Below are positions 42,971 through 51,952 of a stretch of 64,000 nt of DNA, one piece after another. Origin of the DNA: an uncultured Pseudacidovorax sp. (lineage in GTDB: Bacteria; Pseudomonadota; Gammaproteobacteria; Burkholderiales; Burkholderiaceae_C); contig NZ_CAJYES010000153.1 in assembly GCF_913773995.1 (NCBI RefSeq), positions 1 to 64,000 on the forward strand, written 5' to 3'. The stretch's first letter is position 1. The number at the start of each line of letters is the position of its first letter. Made by a program: the position numbers and the translations under genes. Below the pieces are notes generated by a model that was not told where the DNA came from, ran no database searches, and saw nothing but the letters and a program-made list of their open reading frames with translations.

Positions 42971-43445
42971 CGCTGTCGATTCGCCTGGCGTCCCGCTGAC
43001 GCCTCAGGAACGGCTGGCACAGTCCCGTCTCGCGTTGCTCGACGCCCTTCTTCCTCCGCCTCCCCCGCCTCGTCCGACCCGCTCCAGCAGTGCACGGCCG
43101 GTTCAGAAGGCGGCCTTTCGCGGCGCATCGGTGTTGAAAAGCCTGCCGTGGCTGGACATGGGCCGAAACATGGCACGGCGGTGGTGGCAGCGTCACCCGC
43201 TTCATGCAGCGGGCCAGTTGGCACACCCCCTGTTGCAGAGCTACGCGAGTCGGCATCCCGCCAAGTTGTTGGCCGGGGCCGCAGCGGCGGGATCGTTGCT
43301 CGCACTGACGCGTCCCTGGCGCCTTCTGTCGGGGACTGCCCTGCTCGCCTTGCTGCTGCGCACTTCCGACGTGGCCGACCTCATCACCACCTTGGCCATG
43401 TCCCGCCCAGAAACAGAACCTCCCCCACGAAAGGAAATGCCATGA
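42936..43445 (+). CDS. YqjK-like protein of the stress cluster
   Basis: This 169-aa protein has a proline-rich N-terminal part ('LLPPPPPPRPTR'), a basic middle, and a hydrophobic C-terminal half ('LLAGAAAAGSLLALTRPWRL'). Position after yqjD- and yqjE-like genes suggests a YqjK-type role, but sequence similarity is not obvious to me. ATG 42936 has AGGTG upstream; ATG 42957 is an alternative. The stop overlaps the ferritin-like ATG. Confidence 0.75.
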   Translation: MPSPKAAMPNVDAVDSPGVPLTPQERLAQSRLALLDALLPPPPPPRPTRSSSARPVQKAAFRGASVLKSLPWLDMGRNMARRWWQRHPLHAAGQLAHPLLQSYASRHPAKLLAGAAAAGSLLALTRPWRLLSGTALLALLLRTSDVADLITTLAMSRPETEPPPRKEMP

Positions 43446-43984
43446 ACGACACCCTTGCAGCGCGCCAGCGCCTCGAACTCGATCAAAAGGCCATCGACGC
43501 CGCGGCGAAAAGCCTGGACGATGGCGCAGTGACGCCCAGCTACGGCCCGTGGCGCGACGACATCGTCAAGCTGCTCAACGATGCGCTCGCCACCGAACTG
43601 GTGTGCGTGCTGCGCTACAAGCGCCACTACTTCACCGCCAAGGGCGTCGAGTCGCCCGCCATCGCCGACGAGTTCCTGGTGCATGCGAACGAAGAATCGG
43701 CCCATGCGGACCGGATCGCCGAACGCATCGTGCAGCTGGGTGGCGAGCCCAACTTCCAGCCTGACAGCCTGTCGAAGCGCAGTCATGCCGATTACGACGA
43801 GTCCAAGGATCTGCAGGCCATGGTCCGTGCCAACCTCAAGGCCGAACGCATCGCCGTCGAGAGCTACCGTCAGATGGTGGCCCTGATCGGCGACAAGGAC
43901 CCGACGACCCGCCGCATGCTCGAAGAGATCCTTGCCGACGAGGAAGAGCATGCCGACGAGCTGAGCGACTGGATGGGCAAGTAA
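43442..43984 (+). CDS. Ferritin-like (bacterioferritin-type) protein
   Basis: This 180-aa four-helix protein has ferritin-like metal-ligand motifs: 'LATELVCVLRYKRHYF', 'HANEESAHADRIAERI', 'NLKAERIAVESYR' and 'ILADEEEHADEL'. It should oxidise and store iron or protect from peroxide. No clear heme Met is assigned. It is last in the stress cluster and overlaps the previous gene by 4 nt, so it is coupled to the membrane proteins. Confidence 0.87.
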   Translation: MNDTLAARQRLELDQKAIDAAAKSLDDGAVTPSYGPWRDDIVKLLNDALATELVCVLRYKRHYFTAKGVESPAIADEFLVHANEESAHADRIAERIVQLGGEPNFQPDSLSKRSHADYDESKDLQAMVRANLKAERIAVESYRQMVALIGDKDPTTRRMLEEILADEEEHADELSDWMGK

Positions 43985-44011
43985 GCCCGCCGTCGTCACC
44001 AGAGGCGCTGG

Positions 44012-44833
44012 TCAGGCGCCCACGATCCAGCCTTCGAGCGGGTCCATCAGGGCCGGGAGTCCATACCCCGGCCCTTCGCTTCTGGCCCGCTTCGCTCCCC
44101 AAGCGGCCAGCATCAGGCACAGGGCAGCGTCCAGCGAATCGCCGCTTGCATCGGCCACCAGGGCATCGCGGAGCGTGGGCGTCAATGCAAGGCGCAGACC
44201 CAGCCGCCCTTCTCCCGCCTCCAGCCGGCTGACCAGTCGATCGCGCGCCTCGCGACGTGCGACGGTCTGCTTGGCCCGGTCGTCGCTCTTGTAGCTCTGC
44301 ACACCCAAGAGGTCGCGCGCCACGAGGCCGGGATAGGCCTCCAGGGCGACCTTCCGCGACCCCGGCAGGCCGCCCTGTCCCGGAAGCCATGCGCCAGCCG
44401 CCAGGAGGCGCGGCACGCCCGCATGCATCATCCAGGCGACGGGCGGGTTGACCCACTTCATCGACGGGCTCGACCCCGCCGGCCGGTCCGTGGCGCGGTG
44501 GGCGAACTTGCCACCCACCGGTCGTGCGGCACAGAAGGCGACGAAGCGATCGCGCAGCGCCGCACGGCTCAATCCGGCAAAGACCGCCATGCATGCGGCC
44601 CAGTCCAGTGGCCAGCCCTGGGCCACCACGAACTCCCGAGGCAGGCCGAAGGGGAAGTCGAATCCGCCAGCCCACGCCGGCTCGGCCATCAGCCGGTCGG
44701 TCCAGGCCTCCAGTGTTGGAAAGGCTTCGAGCGATTCCACGAACACCTCGTCGCCCTCGCACCGCCCCCACGCCATGACGATGGGCTTGCGACGCGTGGG
44801 CGTGCTGGAGAAATCGCAGCCGACCAGGCGCAC
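44012..44833 (-). CDS. DUF429 domain protein
   Basis: This 273-aa protein has the nuclease/RNase H-like pattern of DUF429: N-terminal 'GCDFSSTPTRRKPI', 'GGFDFPFGLP' and C-terminal 'ASGDSLDAALCLMLAAW' with conserved Asp residues. Biochemical function is unknown. It is last in the long minus-strand run, 35 bp after the BLUF gene, and ends 27 bp from the convergent ferritin-like gene. Confidence 0.8.
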   Translation of the reverse strand: MRLVGCDFSSTPTRRKPIVMAWGRCEGDEVFVESLEAFPTLEAWTDRLMAEPAWAGGFDFPFGLPREFVVAQGWPLDWAACMAVFAGLSRAALRDRFVAFCAARPVGGKFAHRATDRPAGSSPSMKWVNPPVAWMMHAGVPRLLAAGAWLPGQGGLPGSRKVALEAYPGLVARDLLGVQSYKSDDRAKQTVARREARDRLVSRLEAGEGRLGLRLALTPTLRDALVADASGDSLDAALCLMLAAWGAKRARSEGPGYGLPALMDPLEGWIVGA

Positions 44834-44868
44834 GGTGCGCTGGACTGCCGGCGTGGCAGCGAGGTCCT

Positions 44869-45291
44869 TCAGGGACGGCCGACGATGGCCGCGGTGGCCA
44901 TCAGCTCTTCGAGCAACGCGAGCGAAACCCGGCCGGAAACGGCGTAGGGATCTAGTTCGGGACGTTCCGAGTACTTGAGCACCGTCGTCGCATTGAGCTT
45001 GTTCAGGTTGACCTGGCCCATGGTCCAGCCGCCGAATCGGCGCTCCTGGATCTCTTCGTAGTGCAGCAGCACCACATCCTTGTGGCGAGGGTCCTGCAGG
45101 ATGTGGGCGTAAAGGGCGTTGACCGCCATGCGCCCCCCCTCCAGCGCCTGCAGGAACACGCCACCCCCGTAGCAGAGGATGCCCGTGATGCCGGAGGCCG
45201 TGTTGTGGGCCCGCCCGGTGGACAGGATGCTGTCGAGCGCGCCCGGCGACACGTCGACGGCGCGGCTGGCGTAGAGAAGGCGCACGAGCAT
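44869..45291 (-). CDS. BLUF-domain blue-light sensor
   Basis: This 140-aa single-domain flavoprotein should bind FAD and sense blue light. The key residues are present with correct spacing: Tyr7 ('RLLYASR'), Asn30 ('AHNTASGITG'), Gln48 ('VFLQALEG'), and Trp89/Met91 ('GGWTMG'). The C-terminal 40 residues form the usual cap helices; there is no output domain, so it works through a partner. ATG 45291 has AAGGGG 8 nt upstream; GTG 45300 overlaps the folE stop but is too close to that RBS. It is directly downstream of folE (5-bp gap). Confidence 0.93.
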   Translation of the reverse strand: MLVRLLYASRAVDVSPGALDSILSTGRAHNTASGITGILCYGGGVFLQALEGGRMAVNALYAHILQDPRHKDVVLLHYEEIQERRFGGWTMGQVNLNKLNATTVLKYSERPELDPYAVSGRVSLALLEELMATAAIVGRP

Positions 45292-45296
45292 GGCAT

Positions 45297-46028
45297 TCAC
45301 CCCTTGCGTGGAAGCAGCGCGAGGAATTCGCGGCGCAGGTTCGGGTCCTTGAGGAAGACGCCGCGCATGACGGAGTTGATCATCTTGCTGTCCGTTTCCT
45401 TCACGCCGCGCCACTGCATGCAGAAATGCTCGGCCTCCATCACCAGGGCCAGGCCGTCGGGCTGGGTCTTCTCCTGGATCAGGTCAGCCAACTGCACCAC
45501 GGCCTCTTCCTGGATCTGCGGCCGGCCCATCACCCATTCAGCCAGGCGCGCGTACTTGGACAGGCCGATCACGTTGGTGTGCTCGTTCGGCATCACGCCG
45601 ATCCACAGCTTGCCCATGATGGGGCAGAAGTGGTGGGAGCAGGCACTGCGCACCGTGATCGGGCCGACGATCATCAGTTCGTTCAGCCGCTCGGCATTGG
45701 GGAATTCGGTGAGGCTGGGCCCCTGCACATAGCGGCCGCGGAACACCTCGTTGAGGTACATCTTGGCCACGCGGCGGGCCGTGTTGCCCGTATTGTGGTC
45801 GCTGTCGATGTCGATCACCAGGCTGTTCAGCACATCGCGCATCTTGACCTCGACCTCGTCGAGCAGCGCCTCCAGCTCGCCCGGCTCGATGAACTCGGCG
45901 ATGTTGTCGTTGGCGTGGAAGCGATGGCGCGCGGCCTTCAGGCGCTCGCGGATCTTGACGGAAACGGGCGTGCCCTCGTCGCTCGCCGCTGCGGCGGGAC
46001 GGTCCTCGGGCTGGGCTGGGGTCAACAT
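45297..46028 (-). CDS. folE: GTP cyclohydrolase I
   Basis: This 243-aa enzyme converts GTP to 7,8-dihydroneopterin triphosphate, the first step to folate. Zinc ligands lie in 'SACSHHFCPI' and 'AEHFCMQWRG'; 'GLSKYARLAEW' and 'QEEAVVQLADLI' are family signatures. The start ATG 46028 removes about 70 non-conserved residues of the track ORF. nudB, two genes upstream, encodes the next enzyme of the pathway, and a BLUF sensor follows. Confidence 0.95.
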   Translation of the reverse strand: MLTPAQPEDRPAAAASDEGTPVSVKIRERLKAARHRFHANDNIAEFIEPGELEALLDEVEVKMRDVLNSLVIDIDSDHNTGNTARRVAKMYLNEVFRGRYVQGPSLTEFPNAERLNELMIVGPITVRSACSHHFCPIMGKLWIGVMPNEHTNVIGLSKYARLAEWVMGRPQIQEEAVVQLADLIQEKTQPDGLALVMEAEHFCMQWRGVKETDSKMINSVMRGVFLKDPNLRREFLALLPRKG

Positions 46029-46152
46029 GCAGGAATCGTAACAGCAGGGTTTTTTGACCACGGGCGCGCAGCGCGCAATCCCACGTGCGGGCACAGGCCG
46101 CTGTGATCCACGGGCGGGGCGCGTCGCGTAGCGACCTGTGCCGTGCAAAACC

Positions 46153-46941
46153 TCAGTCGAGCGCGAACTCGGCCACCAGCGGCAAGTGGTCCGACATGCG
46201 CGCCCAGATGCGGCCACGCGGCACCGACAGCGAGACGGGCCGCAGTCCACGGCCGTAGATGAAGTCCAGCTGCGCCAGCGGTAGCCGCGAGGGATAGGTC
46301 GCGCACCGCGGCATCACGAGATCGACCAGGCCCACGTCGTTCATGGCCGGTCGCATGCGCGCACCCCAGTCGTTGAAGTCGCCCGCGACCACCAGCGGCT
46401 CGCCGGGCGGCACTTCGCGTTCGATGTAGCGCTGCAGCTGCGCCACCTGCCGCACCCGGCTGCCGCGGATCAGGCCCAGGTGCACGACGATGGCATGCAC
46501 CGGCTGGCTGCCGACGGTCACTTCCACATGCAGCAGGCCGCGCTGTTCGAAGCGGTGGTCCGACATGTCCTCATGGCCATGGCGCACCACCGGCCAGCGC
46601 GTGAGCAGCGCATTGCCGTGCTCGCCGTGGCGGGTGTAGGCATTGGTCTCGTAGACCGCGCGGTAGCCCTCGGGGCAGAGGAAGTCGGCCTGCGGCTGCT
46701 CCGGCCAGCGGGCGAAGCGGCGTTCGCCCTGGCGATTGAGCTTGCGCACCTCCTGCAGGCAGACGAGGTCGGCGTCGAGCTGCTCGACGGCATGGCCCAA
46801 GTTGTGGATCTCCAGCCGCCGCGCCGGGCCCACGCCCTGCACGCCCTTGTGGATGTTGTAGGTGGCCACCCGCAGCGTCGACAGGGCGCCGAACTCGCTT
46901 TCGGCCCGGCCGGAGTCGCTCGTGGGATGCGCAGCAGTCAT
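46153..46941 (-). CDS. Endonuclease/exonuclease/phosphatase-family protein
   Basis: This 262-aa metal-dependent hydrolase has the EEP fold signatures 'VATYNIHKGVQG', 'DLVCLQEV', 'VVAGDFNDW' and 'MSDHLPLVAEF'. The specific substrate (DNA, phospholipid or small phosphoester) is unknown. In Burkholderiales it regularly follows nudB and precedes a cardiolipin synthase, which is absent here. It overlaps nudB by 4 nt (ATGA). Confidence 0.88.
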   Translation of the reverse strand: MTAAHPTSDSGRAESEFGALSTLRVATYNIHKGVQGVGPARRLEIHNLGHAVEQLDADLVCLQEVRKLNRQGERRFARWPEQPQADFLCPEGYRAVYETNAYTRHGEHGNALLTRWPVVRHGHEDMSDHRFEQRGLLHVEVTVGSQPVHAIVVHLGLIRGSRVRQVAQLQRYIEREVPPGEPLVVAGDFNDWGARMRPAMNDVGLVDLVMPRCATYPSRLPLAQLDFIYGRGLRPVSLSVPRGRIWARMSDHLPLVAEFALD

Positions 46942-47414
46942 GCCCGAAATTGTGGCAGCAGCAGGATGGCTTCCGCGTTGGAAGGGGAAAAGCAGGCATC
47001 GGCCGCGTCGCGCCAGGGCAGCCATTGCCAGGCGTCATGCTCGCGCGGCGCGAGGACTGGCGTGACGGCCTCGGGCACGCACAGGCCGAAGAGATGCTCG
47101 GTGTTGCGCGTCACGCCCGGCGCATAGCGATGCAGCCAGCGCGGGTAGATGTCGTAGACGTTCTCCAGGCCCCAGTCCTGCAGGGCCAGCGATGTGCCCG
47201 GACCGCAGCGGATGCCGGTCTCCTCGGCCACCTCGCGCACGGCGGTGGCAGACCAGCTTTCTTCAGGCCAATCCTTGCTGCCAGTCACCGACTGCCAGAA
47301 CGGCGGCGTGACGCCGACGCGGCGGATAAGCAGCACCTCCAGCGCCGGCGTGTGGATGACCACCAGCACCGACTGCGGGATCTTGTAGGCCGTCGGCGGC
47401 ATGTCCGTGGCCAT
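46938..47414 (-). CDS. nudB: Dihydroneopterin triphosphate diphosphatase (Nudix)
   Basis: This 158-aa Nudix hydrolase removes pyrophosphate from dihydroneopterin triphosphate in folate synthesis. The Nudix box runs from 'TGSKDWPEESW' to 'AVREVAEETGI' (one extra residue before the first Glu, as seen in other NudB proteins). Start ATG 47414 ('MATDMPP') or 47402. It follows aspS by 66 bp on the same strand; its substrate is the product of FolE, encoded just downstream. Confidence 0.9.
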   Translation of the reverse strand: MATDMPPTAYKIPQSVLVVIHTPALEVLLIRRVGVTPPFWQSVTGSKDWPEESWSATAVREVAEETGIRCGPGTSLALQDWGLENVYDIYPRWLHRYAPGVTRNTEHLFGLCVPEAVTPVLAPREHDAWQWLPWRDAADACFSPSNAEAILLLPQFRA

Positions 47415-47480
47415 GATCGGGAGACGGGGCGCCCGCCCACCGTGGCCCCGCACGTGGGACCGCGGCGGCCGGGCCAGTCC

Positions 47481-49286
47481 TCAGACCGGATGCGGGTTGC
47501 GCAGGCGGATGTGCAGCTCGCGCAGCTGCTTCTCGTCCACTGCGCTGGGGGCCTGCGTGAGCAGGTCCTGCGCGCGTTGCGTCTTGGGGAAGGCGATCAC
47601 GTCGCGGATCGAATCGGCGCCGGTCATCAGCATGACCAGGCGGTCCAGGCCGATGGCGATGCCGCCGTGCGGGGGCGCGCCGTACTGCAGCGCGTCGAGC
47701 AGGTAGCCAAACTTGAGCTGCGCATCCTCGGCCGAGATCTTTAGAGCGCGGAACACCTTGCTCTGCACTTCCTCGCGATGGATACGCACCGAACCGCCGC
47801 CCATCTCGATGCCGTTGAGCACCATGTCGTAGGCCTTGGCCAGGCACTTCTCGGGCGCCGTGTCCATCAGGTCCTCGTGGCCATCCTTGGGGCTGGTGAA
47901 CGGATGGTGCACCGCGCTCCAGCGCTGGTTGTCCTCGTCGAACTCGAACATCGGGAAGTCCACCACCCACAGCGGTGCCCAGCGATCCTCGAACAGGCCG
48001 TTCTTGCGGCCGAAGGCGCTCTGGCCGATCTTCACGCGCAGCGCGCCAATGGCGTCGTTGACCACCTTGGCCTTGTCGGCGCCAAAGAAGATCAGGTCGC
48101 CGTTGCGCGCGCCGGTACGGGCGATGATCTCGCCCAGGGCGTTGTCGTCCAGGTTCTTCACGATCGGGCTCTGCAGGCCCTCGCGGCCCAGCGACCAGTC
48201 GTTGACCTTGATGTAGGCCAAGCCCTTGGCGCCGTAAATCTTGACAAACTCGGTGTAGCCGTCGATGTCGCCGCGCGACAGGCCACCCTCAGCCGCGCCG
48301 CCGCCGGGCACCCGCAGGGCCACCACGCGGCCACCGTCCATGTTGGCCGCGCCGGCGAAGACCTTGAACTCCACCCGCTTCATCACCTCGGTCAGCTCGG
48401 TGAACTCGAGCTTGACGCGCAGGTCGGGCTTGTCGGAGCCGTACTTGAACATCGCGTCGCCGTAGCTCATGACCGGAAACACGCCCAGGTCGATGTCGGC
48501 CACGTTGCGGAAGACGTTGCGGATCATGCCCTCGAACATGTCGCGGATCTCGTCCTCGGTGAGGAAGGATGTCTCGATGTCGATCTGCGTGAACTCGGGC
48601 TGGCGGTCGGCGCGCAGGTCTTCGTCGCGGAAGCACTTGACGATCTGGTAGTAGCGGTCGTAACCCGACACCATCAGCATCTGCTTGTAGAGCTGGGGCG
48701 ACTGCGGCAGCGCGTAGAAGGCACCGTCGTGCACGCGGCTGGGCACCAGGTAGTCGCGCGCACCCTCGGGCGTGGACTTGCCCAGCATGGGCGTCTCGAT
48801 GTCGATGAAGCCGTTGGCGTCGAGGAACTTGCGTGCCTCCATCGTCACCTTGTAGCGCGTCATCATGTTCTTCTGCATCGCGGGGCGGCGCAGGTCGAGC
48901 ACGCGGTGGGTGAGGCGGGTGGTCTCCGACAGGTTGTCGTCGTCCAGCAGGAAGGGCGGCGTGACGGACGGGTTGAGTACCTTCAGTTCGTGCGCCAGCA
49001 CCTCGATCTTGCCGCTTTTGAGAGCGTCGTTGGTGGTGCCCTCGGGCCGGGCACGCACGATGCCCTTGACCTGCACGCAGAACTCGTTGCGCAGGCCTTC
49101 TGCCGCGGCGAAGGTGGTGGCGCGGTCGGGGTCGCACACCACCTGCACATAGCCTTCGCGGTCGCGCAGGTCGACGAAGATCACGCCGCCATGGTCACGC
49201 CGGCGATTGACCCAGCCGCACAGGGTGACGGTTTCGCCCATCAGAGCCTCGGTCACGAGACCGCAGTAGTGATACCGCAGGGCCAT
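47481..49286 (-). CDS. aspS: Aspartyl-tRNA synthetase
   Basis: This 601-aa class IIb synthetase has the N-terminal OB-fold ('[15 protein letters not shown]'-like region, here '[16 protein letters not shown]'), motif 2 around '[18 protein letters not shown]', the bacterial insertion domain, and motif 3 '[13 protein letters not shown]'. Length fits bacterial AspRS. It is in the conserved fmdB-DUF502-aspS-nudB order. Whether it also charges tRNA-Asn cannot be told here. Confidence 0.97.
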   Translation of the reverse strand: MALRYHYCGLVTEALMGETVTLCGWVNRRRDHGGVIFVDLRDREGYVQVVCDPDRATTFAAAEGLRNEFCVQVKGIVRARPEGTTNDALKSGKIEVLAHELKVLNPSVTPPFLLDDDNLSETTRLTHRVLDLRRPAMQKNMMTRYKVTMEARKFLDANGFIDIETPMLGKSTPEGARDYLVPSRVHDGAFYALPQSPQLYKQMLMVSGYDRYYQIVKCFRDEDLRADRQPEFTQIDIETSFLTEDEIRDMFEGMIRNVFRNVADIDLGVFPVMSYGDAMFKYGSDKPDLRVKLEFTELTEVMKRVEFKVFAGAANMDGGRVVALRVPGGGAAEGGLSRGDIDGYTEFVKIYGAKGLAYIKVNDWSLGREGLQSPIVKNLDDNALGEIIARTGARNGDLIFFGADKAKVVNDAIGALRVKIGQSAFGRKNGLFEDRWAPLWVVDFPMFEFDEDNQRWSAVHHPFTSPKDGHEDLMDTAPEKCLAKAYDMVLNGIEMGGGSVRIHREEVQSKVFRALKISAEDAQLKFGYLLDALQYGAPPHGGIAIGLDRLVMLMTGADSIRDVIAFPKTQRAQDLLTQAPSAVDEKQLRELHIRLRNPHPV

Positions 49287-49332
49287 GCTTGGATTCCTGC
49301 GCCCCGCGCGGGGCGCCTTCTTGTTTGTGATG

Positions 49333-49956
49333 TCAGGATTGCTTGGTGGGCAGCGCGGCAGGGCCGCCCGGCACCACCACGCCCATCGAGACGATGTACT
49401 TCAGCGCCTCGTCGACGCTCATCTTCAGCTCGATGCAGTCGCTGCGCCGGAGCATGACGAAGTAGCCGCCCGTAGGGTTGGGCGTGGTGGGCACGTACAC
49501 GCCCAGGTAGTCGCCGTGCAGGTGGTTGACCACGTCGCCGCCGGGTGCGCCGGTGACGAAGGCGATGGTCCACATGCCCTCGCGAGGCCATTGCACCAGC
49601 ACCGCGGTGCGGAAGGCATTGCCGCTTTCGGAGAACAGCGTGTCCGAGACCTGCTTGACGCTGGAGTAGATGGAGCGCACCACCGGGATGCGGCGCACGA
49701 GCGCATCACCCCAGCCCAGCAGCCGCTTGCCGATGAAGTTGCTGGCCACGGCGCCGACCGCCAGCAGGATGGCCAGGGTCAGCAGCACGCCCAGGCCACG
49801 GATCCGGTGGTCGGACAGCCAGACCTGCCACTGCTCGGGCAGCAACCAGAGCGTCTGGTCCAGCGTGCCGACGATCCAGTTGAGCACGCCCAGGGTCACG
49901 GCCAGGGGCACGATGACCAGGAGGCCGGACAGGAGCCATTTGCGCAGGGCGAGCAT
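49333..49956 (-). CDS. DUF502 membrane protein
   Basis: This 207-aa inner-membrane protein has two TM segments ('[18 protein letters not shown]' and '[18 protein letters not shown]') and a conserved soluble domain with '[19 protein letters not shown]' and '[15 protein letters not shown]', diagnostic for DUF502. Function is unknown. It lies between fmdB (25-bp gap) and aspS (46-bp gap). Confidence 0.93.
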   Translation of the reverse strand: MLALRKWLLSGLLVIVPLAVTLGVLNWIVGTLDQTLWLLPEQWQVWLSDHRIRGLGVLLTLAILLAVGAVASNFIGKRLLGWGDALVRRIPVVRSIYSSVKQVSDTLFSESGNAFRTAVLVQWPREGMWTIAFVTGAPGGDVVNHLHGDYLGVYVPTTPNPTGGYFVMLRRSDCIELKMSVDEALKYIVSMGVVVPGGPAALPTKQS

Positions 49957-49981
49957 GGTGCGACGACGTGCGAGGCGAGGG

Positions 49982-50326
49982 TCAGTCGGCCTTGGCGGCG
50001 GGCGCCGGGGCGGGTGCGGGGGCAGCAGGCGCCGGCGATGCCGCAGGCGCGGGCGACGACGCTGCCGGGGCGGCCGCATCGCTGCCGGCAGGCGCGGCCG
50101 CAGGTGCTGGCGCACTTCCACCGGACTTGCCGGTATTGGAGCCGCCCTCGCGGAAATCGGTGACGTACCAGCCCGAGCCCTTGAGCTGGAAGCCGGCGGC
50201 GGTCAATTGCTTGCTGAAAGAGGCCGCACCACAGGAAGGGCAGACGGTGAGCGGCGCATCCGACATCTTCTGCAGCACATCCTTGGCAAAGCCGCAGGCG
50301 CTGCATTTGTAGGCGTAGATGGGCAT
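49982..50326 (-). CDS. FmdB-type zinc-ribbon protein
   Basis: This 114-aa protein starts 'MPIYAYKCSACGFAKDVLQK' and has four zinc-ligand Cys (8, 11, 29, 32). The C-terminal half is an Ala/Pro low-complexity tail ('PAPAAPAPAPAP') longer than in most family members. The family (FmdB_2) is proposed to be regulatory or Zn-binding; function unproven. It starts the fmdB-DUF502-aspS block. Confidence 0.92.
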   Translation of the reverse strand: MPIYAYKCSACGFAKDVLQKMSDAPLTVCPSCGAASFSKQLTAAGFQLKGSGWYVTDFREGGSNTGKSGGSAPAPAAAPAGSDAAAPAASSPAPAASPAPAAPAPAPAPAAKAD

Positions 50327-50451
50327 GGAAAAAGCTGCTGGGGAAGACGTGAAACGGGCGGCCGGCGGCCGCCGCGCAAAGCCCGCGATTATAGGCGCCG
50401 GCCCGAGGCTTTCCCCAGCCCGGGGTGGCGAGGGCCGGCGCCTGCAGCGCC

Positions 50452-51894
50452 TTATTCGCCAGCCAGCATCCGGTGCGGCATGCGCCGGTTGGCCATCCAC
50501 TGGGGCAGCAAAGAACCGACGACCATCCCCGCTGCCGAAGCCAGCACGCCGGCCAGCTGGGCCGGGAACACCTCACCCCACGGAAGCGCCAGCCCTGCGA
50601 GCCAGACGCCGACACCCAGCAGCACCGCCGCCACCGCGCCCTGCGTGGTGGCCCGGTTCCAGTACAGGCCGAAGACCAGCGGCACGAAGGCACCCACCAG
50701 CGGCACCTGGTAGGCGCCGGACACCAGCTCATAGATCGAGGTGCCCTGCATCCGTATGGCATAGGCCAGCACGGCCGCGCTGAACACCAGCACCGTGATG
50801 CGCATGGTGCGCAGGTTCTCCCGATCAGTGCCCTGGGGGCGGAACTGGCGCCAGATGTTTTCGGTGAAGGTCATGCTGGGGGCCAGCAGCGTCGCCGAGG
50901 CGGTGGACTTGATGGCCGACAGCAGCGCGCCGAAGAAGAACACCTGCATGATGAACGGCATCTTCTCCATCACCAGCGTGGGCAGCACCTTCTGCGGATC
51001 TTCCTTGAGCAGCGCCGTGGTCTGCTCGGGCATGATGATCAGCGCGCTGGCCACCAGGAACATGGGCACGGCCGCGAACAGGATGTAGGCGACGCCGCCG
51101 ATGACCGGGCCGCGCGTGGCGGCCTTGGCGCTGTTGGCCGACATCACGCGCTGGAACACGTCCTGCTGCGGGATGGAGCCCAGCATCATCGTGATGGCCG
51201 CCGCGAAGAAGAAGACGATGTCGTGCCAAGTGGGCTCGGGCCAGAACTTGAAGAGTTCCTTGCTGGCGGCGAGGTCGATCACCTTGTCGGCGCCGCCGGC
51301 CATGTTGCCCGCGAAGACCGCGATGATCGACAGGCCCGCCACCAGGATGATCATCTGCACGAAGTCGGTGACCGCCACCGACCACATGCCACCGAACAGC
51401 GTGTACGCCAGGATGGAGATCACGCCGATCACCATGCCCCACGGCACGCTCACCGCGCCGCCCGACAGCAGGTTGAACACCAGCCCCAGCGCCGTGACCT
51501 GCGCCGACACCCAGCCCAGGTAGCTCAGCATGATGATCAGTGAGCACACCACCTCGATGAAGCGGCCATAGCGCTCACGGTAGTAGTCGCTGATGGTCAG
51601 CAGCGTCATGCGGTAGAGCTTGCCGGCGAAGAACAGGCCCACCAGGATCAGGCAGGTGCCGGCGCCGAAAGGGTCTTCCACCACGCCACCCAGGCCGCCC
51701 TCGATGAACTTGGCCGGGATGCCCAGCACCGTCTCCGACCCGAACCAGGTGGCGAAGGTGGTGGTCACGATCATGAACAGCGGCAGATGCCGGCCGGCGA
51801 TCGCGAAGTCGGTCGTGTTCTTCACCCGCCGGGCCGCGTACAGGCCGATGCCGATGGTGACCAGCAGGTAGACGATGACCAGTGACAGCAGCAC
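50452..51894 (-). CDS. Sodium:solute symporter (SSS family)
   Basis: This 480-aa transporter has about 13 hydrophobic segments and SSS features such as 'LVTIGIGLYAARRVKNTTDF', 'FGSETVLGIPAKFIEGGLGG' and 'GGMWSVAVTDFVQM'. Start GTG 51894 has GAGGAG upstream. It has no DUF485-type partner gene, so it is not a typical acetate permease; substrate unknown (proline, pantothenate or a carboxylate are possible). It sits between ubiB (58 bp) and fmdB, which are often direct neighbours in relatives. Confidence 0.88.
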   Translation of the reverse strand: MLLSLVIVYLLVTIGIGLYAARRVKNTTDFAIAGRHLPLFMIVTTTFATWFGSETVLGIPAKFIEGGLGGVVEDPFGAGTCLILVGLFFAGKLYRMTLLTISDYYRERYGRFIEVVCSLIIMLSYLGWVSAQVTALGLVFNLLSGGAVSVPWGMVIGVISILAYTLFGGMWSVAVTDFVQMIILVAGLSIIAVFAGNMAGGADKVIDLAASKELFKFWPEPTWHDIVFFFAAAITMMLGSIPQQDVFQRVMSANSAKAATRGPVIGGVAYILFAAVPMFLVASALIIMPEQTTALLKEDPQKVLPTLVMEKMPFIMQVFFFGALLSAIKSTASATLLAPSMTFTENIWRQFRPQGTDRENLRTMRITVLVFSAAVLAYAIRMQGTSIYELVSGAYQVPLVGAFVPLVFGLYWNRATTQGAVAAVLLGVGVWLAGLALPWGEVFPAQLAGVLASAAGMVVGSLLPQWMANRRMPHRMLAGE

Positions 51895-51952
51895 GACGGG
51901 TTCTCCTCGATGAAGGCTTGTTGTTGGAACCGGAAGACGAAAGGGAAATCGC

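Noticed and set aside
42584-43445. Holin-like protein as evidence for a prophage
   Set aside because: The YqjE family is only called holin by fold; neighbours are DUF883 and a ferritin-like protein, with no phage structural or lysis genes.
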